Source: SIG603 sp963589785 (GTDB taxonomy: Bacteria > Bacillota > Clostridia > Oscillospirales > Acutalibacteraceae). Taken from it: DNA of 64,000 nt. The translations under genes were made by a program, and so were the position numbers. Location: NCBI GenBank assembly GCA_963589785.1, contig CAVAMJ010000003.1, forward strand, positions 62,001-126,000, read 5' to 3'. Below, piece after piece: positions 56,430-64,000 of this stretch; position 1 is the first letter of the stretch; each line of letters begins with the position of its first letter. A model generated the notes under the pieces. That model was not told the DNA's origin. It made no database searches and saw only the letters and a list, made by a program, of their open reading frames with translations.

Positions 56430-57161
56430 ATGGCAGTAGTATCAATGAAGCAGCTTCTTGAAGCAGGCGTACACTTCGGTCATCAGACAAGAAGATGGAA
56501 CCCTAAAATGGCTGAGTACATCTTCACAGAGAGAAACGGTATCTATATCATCGATCTCCAGAAGACAGTTAAGAAGCTCGAAGAGGCTTACAACTTCGTT
56601 CGTGACATTTCCGTAGAGGGCAAGAGCGTTCTCTTTGTAGGTACAAAGAAGCAGGCTCAGGAGTCCGTTAAGGAAGAGGCATTAAGAGCAGGCGCTTACT
56701 ATGTAAACGCAAGATGGCTCGGCGGTATGCTCACAAACTACACAACAATCCGCACAAGAATCGCTAGACTCGCTCAGCTCAACAAGATGGCTGAGGACGG
56801 TACATTTGATCTTCTTCCGAAGAAGGAAGTAGCTAAGCTCAACCTTGAGATTGAGAAGCTCGAGAAGTTCCTCGGCGGTATCAAGGACATGAAGGAGATG
56901 CCGGGCGCACTCTTCATCGTTGACCCAAGAAAAGAGAAGATCGCTGTTTCCGAGGCTCACAAGCTTGGTATCCCGATCGTTGCTATCGTAGATACAAACT
57001 GTGATCCTGATGAGATTGATTACGTAATTCCGGGTAACGACGACGCAATCCGTGCCGTAAAGCTTATCGCTGGTGCAATGGCTGACGCTATCATCGAGGG
57101 CCGTGAGGGTCAGATGGGCGCTGCTGCAGTTGAGGAGCAGGCAGAGGAAGCAGCTGAGTAA
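56430..57161 (+). CDS. rpsB: 30S ribosomal protein S2
   Basis: A 243-residue S2, which binds S1/bS21 and the 16S rRNA head-body junction on the back of the small subunit. The start is MAVVSMKQLLEAGVHFGHQTRRWNPKM, behind AGGAGG at 8 nt; a longer in-frame ATG at 56373 lies in the leader. The DTNCDPDEIDYVIPGNDDA segment is standard for S2. The tail is Ala/Glu-rich (AAVEEQAEEAAE). Codon use is highly biased. tsf follows at 60 nt. Confidence 0.98.
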   Translation: MAVVSMKQLLEAGVHFGHQTRRWNPKMAEYIFTERNGIYIIDLQKTVKKLEEAYNFVRDISVEGKSVLFVGTKKQAQESVKEEALRAGAYYVNARWLGGMLTNYTTIRTRIARLAQLNKMAEDGTFDLLPKKEVAKLNLEIEKLEKFLGGIKDMKEMPGALFIVDPRKEKIAVSEAHKLGIPIVAIVDTNCDPDEIDYVIPGNDDAIRAVKLIAGAMADAIIEGREGQMGAAAVEEQAEEAAE

Positions 57162-57221
57162 TTTTTAGTAATTATTAGTTTCTTACTATTAACCTGATAT
57201 TACAGAAAGGAAGAATTCACT

Positions 57222-58139
57222 ATGAATTTTACAGCAAAAGACGTCGCTGAGCTCAGAGCTAAGACCGGCTGCGGTATGATGGACTGCAAAAAGGCTCTTT
57301 CCGAGTGTAACGGCGATATGGAAGCTGCTACAGAGTACCTTCGTAAGAAGGGTCTTGCAGCTCAGGAGAAGAAGGCTTCTAGAATTGCAGCTGAGGGTGT
57401 TGCTTTCGCTAAGGTTGAGGGCAAGGTCGGTGTTGTAATCGAGGTCAATGCAGAGACAGACTTCGTTGCTAAGAACGATATGTTCAAGGCTTTTGTTGAG
57501 GCTTGTGCTGATGCAGTTATCAAGTATGCTCCTGTTGACGTTGAGGCTCTCCTCGCTTGCACAGCTGAGGACGGCGAGACAATCGACGCTAAGCTCAAGG
57601 AAGCTATCCTCGTTATCGGCGAGAACATCAAGGTTCGCCGTTTCGAGAGAGTTGAGGGCGATTGCGCAGCTTACGTACACGGCGGCGGCACAATCGGTGT
57701 TCTCGTTAAGTTCGACGCTGACGAGAATGCATCCGGAACAGAGGCTCTCACAACCTGCGGTAAGGACGTTGCAATGCAGGTTGCAGCTATGAACCCTGCT
57801 TACCTCGACGAGGCAAGCGTTCCGGCTGAGGCTTTTGAGCACGAGAAGCAGATCCAGATCGAGATCATGAAGAACGATCCTAAGATGGCTAACAAGCCAC
57901 AGGCTGTTCTCGAGAAGATCGTTTCCGGTAAGATGGGCAAGTTCTACAAGGAGAACTGCCTTGTTGACCAGGTATTCGTTAAGGATTCCGCTAAGACAGT
58001 TAAGCAGTATGTCGACGAGTGCGCAAAGTCAGTCGGCGGCACAATGAAGGTTTCTCAGTTTGTCCGTTTCGAGAAGGGTGAAGGCCTCGAGAAGAAGCAG
58101 GAGAATTTCGCTGAGGAAATCGCAAACATGGTCAAGTAA
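57222..58139 (+). CDS. tsf: Elongation factor Ts
   Basis: A 305-residue guanine-nucleotide exchange factor for EF-Tu. The N-terminal UBA-like region has the signature ELRAKTGCGMMDCKKAL, and the core has NAETDFVAKN, which contacts EF-Tu. The C-terminal ~100 residues, with the second core subdomain and coiled coil, are complete. AAAGGA precedes ATG. It is the second gene of the rpsB-tsf operon and is closed by a strong terminator, which separates it from pyrH. Confidence 0.98.
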   Translation: MNFTAKDVAELRAKTGCGMMDCKKALSECNGDMEAATEYLRKKGLAAQEKKASRIAAEGVAFAKVEGKVGVVIEVNAETDFVAKNDMFKAFVEACADAVIKYAPVDVEALLACTAEDGETIDAKLKEAILVIGENIKVRRFERVEGDCAAYVHGGGTIGVLVKFDADENASGTEALTTCGKDVAMQVAAMNPAYLDEASVPAEAFEHEKQIQIEIMKNDPKMANKPQAVLEKIVSGKMGKFYKENCLVDQVFVKDSAKTVKQYVDECAKSVGGTMKVSQFVRFEKGEGLEKKQENFAEEIANMVK

Positions 58140-58206
58140 TCAGACTTAAAACGATTACAAAATAATAATTCTACTTACAACATTTCTAATTTACAACAAC
58201 GCTTTT

Positions 58207-58237
58207 AGTCCCGGGAATTTGGTGCCCGGGACTTTTT
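58207..58237 (+). terminator. Intrinsic terminator of rpsB-tsf
   Basis: AGTCCCGGG (58207-58215), nine-base loop, CCCGGGACT (58225-58233), then TTTT. A perfect 9-bp GC-rich stem. Confidence 0.92.
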
Positions 58238-58250
58238 GCATCTTACTGTC

Positions 58251-58279
58251 TTTACAAGCAAGCATAAATAATGTAAAAT
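58251..58279 (+). promoter_or_regulatory. Promoter of the pyrH-ispG operon
   Basis: TTTACA (58251-58256), 17-bp spacer, TAAAAT (58274-58279), 45 bp before pyrH. Confidence 0.75.
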
Positions 58280-58323
58280 GATTACAACTGAAATTGTAAT
58301 TAAAAGAAAGGTGAGTGCAAATT

Positions 58324-59040
58324 ATGACTCCTAAATATAAAAGAGTTCTCCTCAAGTTAAGCGGAGAATCTTTAGCCGGTGACGACCGTTTCGGTATCAA
58401 TTTTGACACGGCGGCTAAGATTGTCGCTCCTGTCAAGGATTTAGTCGAAAGCGGCGTTCAGGTGGCTATTGTTGTCGGCGGCGGTAACTTCTGGAGAGGA
58501 AGATCCAGCGGCGAAATGGAGAGAACAAGGGCAGACAAAATGGGTATGCTCGCTACTGTTATCAACTCTCTCGGCTTACAGGATATCCTCGAGAGCATGG
58601 GTCTTGAGGTCAAGGTTATGTCAGCACTTTGCATGGAGCAGGTAGCTGAGACATTCGTCCGTGACAATGCCGTTAAGCACCTCGAAGACGGCAAGGTTGT
58701 AATCTTTGCTGCGGGAACAGGTATGCCGTTCTTCTCAACAGACACAGGTGCGGCACTTCGTGCGGCTGAAATCGGCGCAGAGGTCATCCTCAAGGCAACT
58801 ATGGTTGACGGTGTTTATGACTCCGACCCGAAGAAGAACCCCGATGCAAAGAAGTATAAGCACATTCAGTACCTCAGAATTATTCAGGACAACCTTCAGG
58901 TTATGGATATGACAGCGGCTTCATTCTGCAACGACAGAAAGATTCCGTTCTATGTATTCAGCATTGAGGATCCGAATAACATCATAAGAGCAGTAAGCGG
59001 CGAGGATATCGGAACCACAATCGACTGGAAAGAGGATTGA
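58324..59040 (+). CDS. pyrH: UMP kinase
   Basis: A 238-residue hexameric bacterial UMP kinase (amino-acid-kinase fold) that makes UDP from UMP. Motifs: KLSGESLAG for ATP, VGGGNFWRG for the phosphate, the TDTGAALRAAEIGAE stretch and MTAASFCND near the end. The start is ATG 58324 behind AAAGGTGAG; an in-frame GTG at 58315 is inside that site. It heads the operon that runs to ispG. Confidence 0.97.
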   Translation: MTPKYKRVLLKLSGESLAGDDRFGINFDTAAKIVAPVKDLVESGVQVAIVVGGGNFWRGRSSGEMERTRADKMGMLATVINSLGLQDILESMGLEVKVMSALCMEQVAETFVRDNAVKHLEDGKVVIFAAGTGMPFFSTDTGAALRAAEIGAEVILKATMVDGVYDSDPKKNPDAKKYKHIQYLRIIQDNLQVMDMTAASFCNDRKIPFYVFSIEDPNNIIRAVSGEDIGTTIDWKED

Positions 59041-59126
59041 TTTTTAATTTAAAATCACCTTTATACTAAACTTAAAACTAATTTACGTTAAATTAAAACT
59101 GATTATTACCGAAAGGATTTTTTACC

Positions 59127-59681
59127 ATGAAAGCAATAATTGAAGACGCAAAGAGAAGAATGAATTCCGCTATCGACCACTTGGTAGCAGATTACAAGAC
59201 TATCAGAGCCGGCAGAGCAAACCCGGCTGTTCTCGATAAGATTACTGTTGAGTACTGGGGAGCACCTACTCCGCTCAATCAGATGGCTGCAATCTCCGTT
59301 CCGGAGCCAAGAGTTCTTACCGTTAGCCCTTATGACGCAACTCAGCTTAAGAACATCGAGAAGGCTATCCAGAAGTCTGACCTCGGCATCAATCCGCAGA
59401 ACGACGGAAAGATCATTCGTCTTATCTTCCCACAGCTCACAGAGGACAGCCGTAAGGAGCTTGTAAAGGACGTTGCAAAGCAGGCAGAGGAGTGCAAAGT
59501 TCACATCCGTAACGTTCGCCGTGACGCGATGGACGAGATCAAGAAGAAGAAGAAGGCAAACGAGCTTACAGAGGACGAGCAGAAGCAGGGCGAGAAGAAG
59601 GTTCAGGAGCTTACTGACAAGATGGTCAAGGAAGTTGAGAGCGTTCAGTCCGCTAAGGAAAAAGAGCTCATGTCTATCTAA
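59127..59681 (+). CDS. frr: Ribosome recycling factor
   Basis: A 184-residue RRF that, with EF-G, splits the post-termination ribosome. It has the three-helix bundle with SAIDHLVADYKTIRAGRANPAVLD at the N-terminus and the small beta domain (VEYWGAPTPLNQMA, ISVPEPR), then the long KKAN...EDEQK helical return. Complete length. AAAGGA precedes ATG. Confidence 0.98.
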   Translation: MKAIIEDAKRRMNSAIDHLVADYKTIRAGRANPAVLDKITVEYWGAPTPLNQMAAISVPEPRVLTVSPYDATQLKNIEKAIQKSDLGINPQNDGKIIRLIFPQLTEDSRKELVKDVAKQAEECKVHIRNVRRDAMDEIKKKKKANELTEDEQKQGEKKVQELTDKMVKEVESVQSAKEKELMSI

Positions 59682-59693
59682 GCCTAAGAGACT

Positions 59694-60428
59694 ATGATAT
59701 TTACTAAGAAAAACGGGGAGACGGAGGAGCTTCGTCTTCCCGTTCATATCGGAATAATAATGGACGGAAACGGACGCTGGGCAAAGCAGAGAAATTTGCC
59801 CCGTTCTGCCGGCCACAAGGCGGGAGCAGCCGTCTTCAAAACAATAACAAGATACGCTTCTTCAATCGGAATAAAGTACCTCACGGTGTACGCTTTCTCC
59901 ACGGAAAACTGGTCAAGACCGGGCCCCGAGGTCAGCGCACTCATGGTGCTTTTTAAGTCCTATCTTGAAGAGGCTTTGAGAGATTTTCTCGATGAGAACA
60001 TAAAGGTTAGATTTTTGGGCGACACCACTAAATTTAACGCAGGCCTTCAGAAGCTTATCCACGATGTCGAGGAGGTAAGCGCAAACAAGACGGGCATGGT
60101 TCTCAACATCGCTATGAACTACGGCGGAAGAGACGATATTGTCTATTCTGTAAAGCAAATAGCGGAAATGGTGAAGTCGGGAGAAATCGAACCCGATGAT
60201 ATTAACGAAGAAATGATAGGCTCTCACCTTTACACGGAAAATCAACCCGATCCCGATGTCATCATCAGACCGAGCGGAGAGCAGAGACTTTCCAATTTCT
60301 TGATTTGGCAGTCGGCATACGCTGAGTTTGTCTACTGCGATATTCTCTGGCCTGATTTCAAGCCTGAGGATCTCGATGAATGCATCAGGGTTTATTCGGA
60401 GAGAAACCGCAGATTCGGCGGAGTTTGA
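59694..60428 (+). CDS. uppS: Isoprenyl (undecaprenyl) diphosphate synthase
   Basis: A 244-residue cis-prenyltransferase that builds C55 undecaprenyl diphosphate, the lipid carrier of wall synthesis. The catalytic Asp is Asp24 in MDGNGRWAK. The STENWSRP, MNYGGR and RPSGEQRLSNFL motifs are all present, with the closing WPDF. It is 12 nt after frr with only a weak ribosome-binding site, so translation is probably coupled. Confidence 0.97.
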   Translation: MIFTKKNGETEELRLPVHIGIIMDGNGRWAKQRNLPRSAGHKAGAAVFKTITRYASSIGIKYLTVYAFSTENWSRPGPEVSALMVLFKSYLEEALRDFLDENIKVRFLGDTTKFNAGLQKLIHDVEEVSANKTGMVLNIAMNYGGRDDIVYSVKQIAEMVKSGEIEPDDINEEMIGSHLYTENQPDPDVIIRPSGEQRLSNFLIWQSAYAEFVYCDILWPDFKPEDLDECIRVYSERNRRFGGV

Positions 60429-60463
60429 TTTATCTATAATTTAAAGGATGGGATTAGTTCACC

Positions 60464-61285
60464 ATGAAAACAAGAATCTTTGCCGGTGCGGGACTTTGCG
60501 TTATTTTGATAGTAATGGTTCTCTTGAACGGCGTTTTTCCGTTGCTCCTTAATTTGCTAATTGCGTTTATGTGTGCGGTGGGTGCTCACGAACTATGCAG
60601 ATGTTTTTCTATGGACAAGCAAAAGTGGGTTTATGTGCCAAGCATCTTGTTTGCGGCGGCATCACCCTTTGTAAGTTTTGCTTCGTGGGGACTTTTTCTG
60701 CTCACTTGCATCTATACTCTCTGGATTTTTTTCACGGTTATTTATCACCACGAAACCCTTAAATTCACAGAGATGATACCCGTTTACGCAATGACGGTTT
60801 TGGTCACAACCGCACTCAATACGATTGTTTCTATCAGAAATATCAGCCCCGAATTCGGCATTTTTTATGTTATGGTTGCAATTCTCGGCCCGTGGATTGC
60901 CGATGCGGGAGCATATTTCAGCGGTTCCTTCCTCGGCAAGCATAAGCTTTGCCCTAAGATAAGCCCGAAGAAAACAGTAGAGGGCTTTGTCGGCGGAATA
61001 GTTGTCAGCATAGTGGCTATGCTTTTGGGAGGTATTCTTTTCACGAATCTCTATTCACCGGAAAACGCAGGAATTCATTATATCGTTTTGGCGGTAAGCG
61101 GCTTCCTTTGTGGCTTTGTTTCTGTTATCGGTGACTTGTCCTTCTCCATTATCAAGCGTGAAAAGGGAATTAAGGACTACGGAAAGCTTATCCCCGGCCA
61201 CGGCGGAATACTCGACCGTTTTGACAGTGTAATATTCGTTTCGCCGTTCGTTTATATGCTGCTTTGTATTTTCGGAGTACACTAA
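60464..61285 (+). CDS. cdsA: Phosphatidate cytidylyltransferase
   Basis: A 273-residue membrane enzyme with about eight TM segments that makes CDP-diacylglycerol, the branch point of phospholipid synthesis. The C-terminal signature reads SIIKREKGIKDYGKLIPGHG followed by GILDRFDS, which carries the metal-binding acidic residues. Its stop codon overlaps the dxr start by one base (TAATG). Confidence 0.97.
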   Translation: MKTRIFAGAGLCVILIVMVLLNGVFPLLLNLLIAFMCAVGAHELCRCFSMDKQKWVYVPSILFAAASPFVSFASWGLFLLTCIYTLWIFFTVIYHHETLKFTEMIPVYAMTVLVTTALNTIVSIRNISPEFGIFYVMVAILGPWIADAGAYFSGSFLGKHKLCPKISPKKTVEGFVGGIVVSIVAMLLGGILFTNLYSPENAGIHYIVLAVSGFLCGFVSVIGDLSFSIIKREKGIKDYGKLIPGHGGILDRFDSVIFVSPFVYMLLCIFGVH

Positions 61286-62454
61286 TGAAGAATTTATCCT
61301 TAATCGGCTCTACGGGCTCTATCGGAACTCAGACAGCCGATGTTGTAAGAACATTAAAAACTTACGCAAGCGAGGACGATAAAATCAATATTGTCGGTCT
61401 TGCGGCACATTCAAACATAAAGCTTCTCGAGGAGCAAGTTAGAGAATTTAAGCCTAATGCGGTTGCTGTTTTCGATGAGGAAAAGGCTAAGGAGCTTAAA
61501 ATTAAAATCGCCGACACTGACACCAAGGTTCTCGGCGGTGAAGACGGCGTTTGTGAGATTGCCGCTTTGAATGAAGCGGACATCACGCTCAACAGCTGTA
61601 CGGGTATGATAGGACTTTTGCCGACTCTTGCGGCTATCCGTGCCGGAAAGGATTTGGCTCTTGCCAACAAGGAGTCTATGGTAACGGGCGGAAGCATAGT
61701 AACAGCAGAGGCAAAGAGAATGGGAGTGAAAATTCTCCCCGTGGACAGCGAACATTCCGCAATTTTCCAGTGCTTACAGGGCTGTCACGATAAGAAACAA
61801 CTCAAAAGACTGATAATCACGGCTTCGGGCGGCCCGTTCTTCGGAAAAACAATTGACGAATTAAAAGACGTCACTCCGGCACAGGCACTCAATCACCCAA
61901 ACTGGGATATGGGCTCGAGAGTTACCATTGACTCTGCAACCATGTTCAACAAGGGACTTGAGATAATGGAGGCACGCTGGCTTTTTGATGTCGATATAGA
62001 TCACATCGATGCAATCGTTCACCGTGAGAGTATCGTCCATTCGCTCATTGAGTATGACGATAATTCCGTCATAGCTCAGCTCGGAGTGCCTGACATGAGA
62101 ATACCTATCCAGTACGCTTTAACTTGGCCGAACAGATATGTTTCTCCTGTTAAGCAGTTAAATCTCACGGATTACGGAAAGCTAAGCTTTTATCCAGCTG
62201 ACGAAAAAACATTCAAGTGCCTTGCTTCGTGCAAGACTGCTTTAAGAAGAGGCGGTTTGGCACCCACCGCAATCAACGGAGCCGACGAGGAGGCTGTTAA
62301 GTTGTTCCTGTCCGGAAAAATAGGCTTTACAGACATCGCTGAACTGGTTACTGCGGCTATGGATAACCAGAGCTCTGACGATGAGGTCACAGTCGAGAGC
62401 ATATTCGAGGCTGACAGAAAAGCAAGAGCCTTTGTTTTGGACAGCGTCAAATAG
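61285..62454 (+). CDS. dxr: 1-deoxy-D-xylulose 5-phosphate reductoisomerase
   Basis: A 389-residue NADPH enzyme of the MEP isoprenoid pathway, making 2-C-methyl-D-erythritol 4-phosphate. NADPH loop SLIGSTGSIGTQT (residues 4-16), ANKESMVTGG, the metal/phosphate loop PVDSEHSAIFQCL, the flexible SGGPF loop and the NHPNWDMG segment are all present. The start is the ATG at 61285 in TAATG with cdsA; an upstream in-frame ATG at 61264 lies within cdsA. Confidence 0.97.
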   Translation: MKNLSLIGSTGSIGTQTADVVRTLKTYASEDDKINIVGLAAHSNIKLLEEQVREFKPNAVAVFDEEKAKELKIKIADTDTKVLGGEDGVCEIAALNEADITLNSCTGMIGLLPTLAAIRAGKDLALANKESMVTGGSIVTAEAKRMGVKILPVDSEHSAIFQCLQGCHDKKQLKRLIITASGGPFFGKTIDELKDVTPAQALNHPNWDMGSRVTIDSATMFNKGLEIMEARWLFDVDIDHIDAIVHRESIVHSLIEYDDNSVIAQLGVPDMRIPIQYALTWPNRYVSPVKQLNLTDYGKLSFYPADEKTFKCLASCKTALRRGGLAPTAINGADEEAVKLFLSGKIGFTDIAELVTAAMDNQSSDDEVTVESIFEADRKARAFVLDSVK

Positions 62455-62479
62455 TCTTTTTGAAAGGATAACTTTTTAG

Positions 62480-63532
62480 ATGCTAAATATTCTTCTGATT
62501 ATCATAGCGGTTCTGCTCTTTGGACTTATCATTTTCATTCATGAGTTCGGACATTTCTTCACGGCTAAGCTTTCGGGTATTCGAGTAAACGAATTTGCTG
62601 TCGGCATGGGACCTAAGCTATTCGGATTCACTAAAGGTGAGACGGATTATTCTTTGAGACTTCTCCCAATAGGCGGCTACTGCGCCATGGAGGGTGAGGA
62701 CGAGGAAAGCCCCGATGACGGAGCGTTTAACAATAAGCCTGTCTGGAAGAGAATGATAGTCGTGGTTGCGGGCGCATGCATGAATATCATTCTTGGCCTT
62801 GTGCTTATGAGCATTTTGGTTTGCCAGAGCAGCTTGCTTGCGACAAATCAGATTGCCGCGTTTACGGACGGCTCAAAGCTTGAGGCGGCAGGAGCAAAGG
62901 TCGGAGATTATATCTATTCCGTGGACGGCTATCGAATTAGAACCGAGACTGATTTAAGCTTCGGCTTCGCTTCGGCAGATTCCGAATCTTGCGATATAGT
63001 TCTTGTTCGTGACGGCGAAAAAATATATCTTGATAATATCAAGCTTGACTCCTACGAAACAAACGGAAGAACAGCCGTAGTTATCGACTTTAAAATTTAT
63101 GGTGTTGAAAAAACTCCGCTTCGAGTAATCAAAAAGAGCGTCGACAACACATGGTCGATGATGAAAATGGTTGTTTTAAGCCTTAAGGGAATAGTCACGG
63201 GCAAATATAGCTTCAATGATGTTTCGGGCCCTGTCGGAGTTGCACAGGCGATAACAGAGGCGGCTTCTACTGGACTCAAAACAAGCGTTGCCGATGCAAT
63301 CAGCAATATCGTCACTATGATGTCGCTCATCTCGATTAACCTCGGAGTCTTCAATCTTTTACCGTTCCCCGCACTTGACGGCGGCAGATTTGTTTTTCTT
63401 TTGATTGAGGCAATCAGAAGAAAGCCTGTTCCTAGAAAATACGAGGCATGGGTGAATACTGCGGGCATGGCAATTTTGCTTGCGTTCATGGCAGTTGTAA
63501 CGTGCAAGGACATTGTAGGAATATTCAAATAA
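62480..63532 (+). CDS. rseP: Site-2 protease RseP/RasP family (M50)
   Basis: A 350-residue intramembrane zinc protease. TM1 holds the HEFGH motif (His21, Glu22, His25); one PDZ domain (about residues 115-200) follows, and the last TM region has the LDGGR third ligand (NLLPFPALDGG). In Bacillus RasP cleaves anti-sigma factors and signal-peptide remnants. AAAGGA precedes ATG. Located between dxr and ispG, the usual clostridial order. Substrates are not in the window, though remnants of the many surface-protein signal peptides are possible. Confidence 0.96.
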   Translation: MLNILLIIIAVLLFGLIIFIHEFGHFFTAKLSGIRVNEFAVGMGPKLFGFTKGETDYSLRLLPIGGYCAMEGEDEESPDDGAFNNKPVWKRMIVVVAGACMNIILGLVLMSILVCQSSLLATNQIAAFTDGSKLEAAGAKVGDYIYSVDGYRIRTETDLSFGFASADSESCDIVLVRDGEKIYLDNIKLDSYETNGRTAVVIDFKIYGVEKTPLRVIKKSVDNTWSMMKMVVLSLKGIVTGKYSFNDVSGPVGVAQAITEAASTGLKTSVADAISNIVTMMSLISINLGVFNLLPFPALDGGRFVFLLIEAIRRKPVPRKYEAWVNTAGMAILLAFMAVVTCKDIVGIFK

Positions 63533-63542
63533 GAGGGTTATT

Positions 63543-64000
63543 ATGATAAAAAGAAAGCTTACTAAGCAGATAATGGTCGGAAATACTCCCGTAGGCGGCG
63601 GAGCACCGATTGCGGTTCAGTCGATGCTTAACATTCCGTCAACGGATATTGAGGGAAGCGTTAAACAGGCTATTGCACTTGAGAAAGCCGGTTGTGATAT
63701 TATCCGTGCCGCAATCCCTGATATGAAAGCGGTGGAGCTCATCCCCGCAATAAAAAAAGAAATCAGCATTCCGCTTGTTGCCGATATACATTTTGATTAC
63801 CGCCTTGCTTTGGCGGCGGCTGAAGCCGGTATCGATAAGATAAGAATAAATCCCGGTAATATCGGCGGTGACGAGAGAGTTAAGGCTGTTGCCGACATAT
63901 GCAAGAAGAAAAATATCCCTATCAGAATCGGAGTAAACTCTGGCTCTGTTGAAAAGGAAATTCTCAAAAAATACGGCTCACCAACACCGGAGGCTCTCTG
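63543..64000 (+). CDS. ispG: 4-hydroxy-3-methylbut-2-enyl diphosphate synthase, N-terminal part (3' end outside window)
   Basis: The first ~152 residues of IspG (GcpE), the [4Fe-4S] enzyme that converts MEcPP to HMBPP in the MEP pathway. Start MIKRKLTKQIMVGN, with VQSMLNIPSTD and VADIHFDYRLAL in the TIM barrel and IRINPGNIG further on, all family hallmarks. AGAGGG is upstream of ATG, 10 nt after rseP. The frame is open to the window edge; the iron-sulfur domain lies beyond it. Confidence 0.96.
   Translation, partial: MIKRKLTKQIMVGNTPVGGGAPIAVQSMLNIPSTDIEGSVKQAIALEKAGCDIIRAAIPDMKAVELIPAIKKEISIPLVADIHFDYRLALAAAEAGIDKIRINPGNIGGDERVKAVADICKKKNIPIRIGVNSGSVEKEILKKYGSPTPEAL

Noticed and set aside
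57189..57842. A 217-codon Cys/Leu/Ser-rich open frame antisense to tsf
   Set aside because: It mirrors the biased codons of tsf and has no start signal; a shadow frame.
59106..59816. A 236-codon open frame antisense to frr and uppS
   Set aside because: Leu-rich mirror of the Glu/Lys-rich frr; no ribosome-binding site.

Overview
The window reads as a chromosomal segment of a Gram-positive, low-to-moderate GC member of the Clostridia, most likely a gut Oscillospiraceae/Ruminococcaceae-type anaerobe. The reasons are: gene order rpsB-tsf / pyrH-frr-uppS-cdsA-dxr-rseP-ispG; a T-box in front of pheST; IreB, QueH, DUF4250 and DUF3783 proteins; strong AGGAGG ribosome-binding sites; AGA/ATA-rich codon use; and sortase and SipW surface machinery. 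The species is not identifiable from the sequence alone.

Layout. 1-11.3 kb is carbohydrate and redox metabolism: the tail of uxuA (mannonate dehydratase), a GH3 glycosidase, a Lar-like zinc ribbon protein, a CaCA cation exchanger, a TIM-barrel sugar isomerase/epimerase, an amidohydrolase, an M24 peptidase, two aldo/keto reductases (one with a ferredoxin tail) and an SDR. 11.3-13.8 kb (minus strand) holds larE behind a strongly promoted, structured 190-nt leader, and a MATE exporter. 14-17.9 kb is a two-component system whose kinase gene overlaps the next gene out of frame by 260 nt. 18-21.9 kb is a probable acyl-CoA operon (E2-like acyltransferase, AMP-forming acyl ligase, DUF4250, alpha/beta hydrolase) with an operator-like dyad at its promoter. 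22-29 kb has ireB, prfC, GNAT proteins, queH, a candidate small RNA, tRNA-Ser(CGA) and a lipoprotein that fuses a metal/siderophore-type binding domain to a peptidoglycan-binding domain. 29-33.3 kb is pheST with its T-box.

33.3-45 kb is the most unusual part. Three copies of a noncoding repeat full of tiny GNA-loop hairpins (including the heptamer GCGAAGC) surround the start of a surface-structure locus. The locus encodes a SipW-type signal peptidase, three SipW-dependent TasA/camelysin-like proteins, a 1807-residue secreted adhesin with a sialidase-like propeller, a Cna_B protein with an LVQTG sorting signal, and a sortase. I infer an extracellular fibre or matrix system that combines SipW processing with sortase anchoring.

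45-49.8 kb (minus) is a five-gene operon: circularly permuted ATP-grasp, alpha-E, transglutaminase-like, and two aspartoacylase-family proteins of which one has lost its zinc ligands. Its promoter carries a dyad in the spacer and its leader a terminator-like hairpin. 49.9-56.2 kb has a ZIP transporter, an M16C peptidase, an ECF S-component with a long structured leader, and a second MATE exporter. 56.3-64 kb is the conserved core: rpsB-tsf, then the pyrH-to-ispG operon joining ribosome recycling, undecaprenyl/phospholipid synthesis and the MEP isoprenoid pathway, cut off inside ispG.

Promoters and terminators were called by eye from -35/-10 matches and stem-loops. No searches or folding programs were run.
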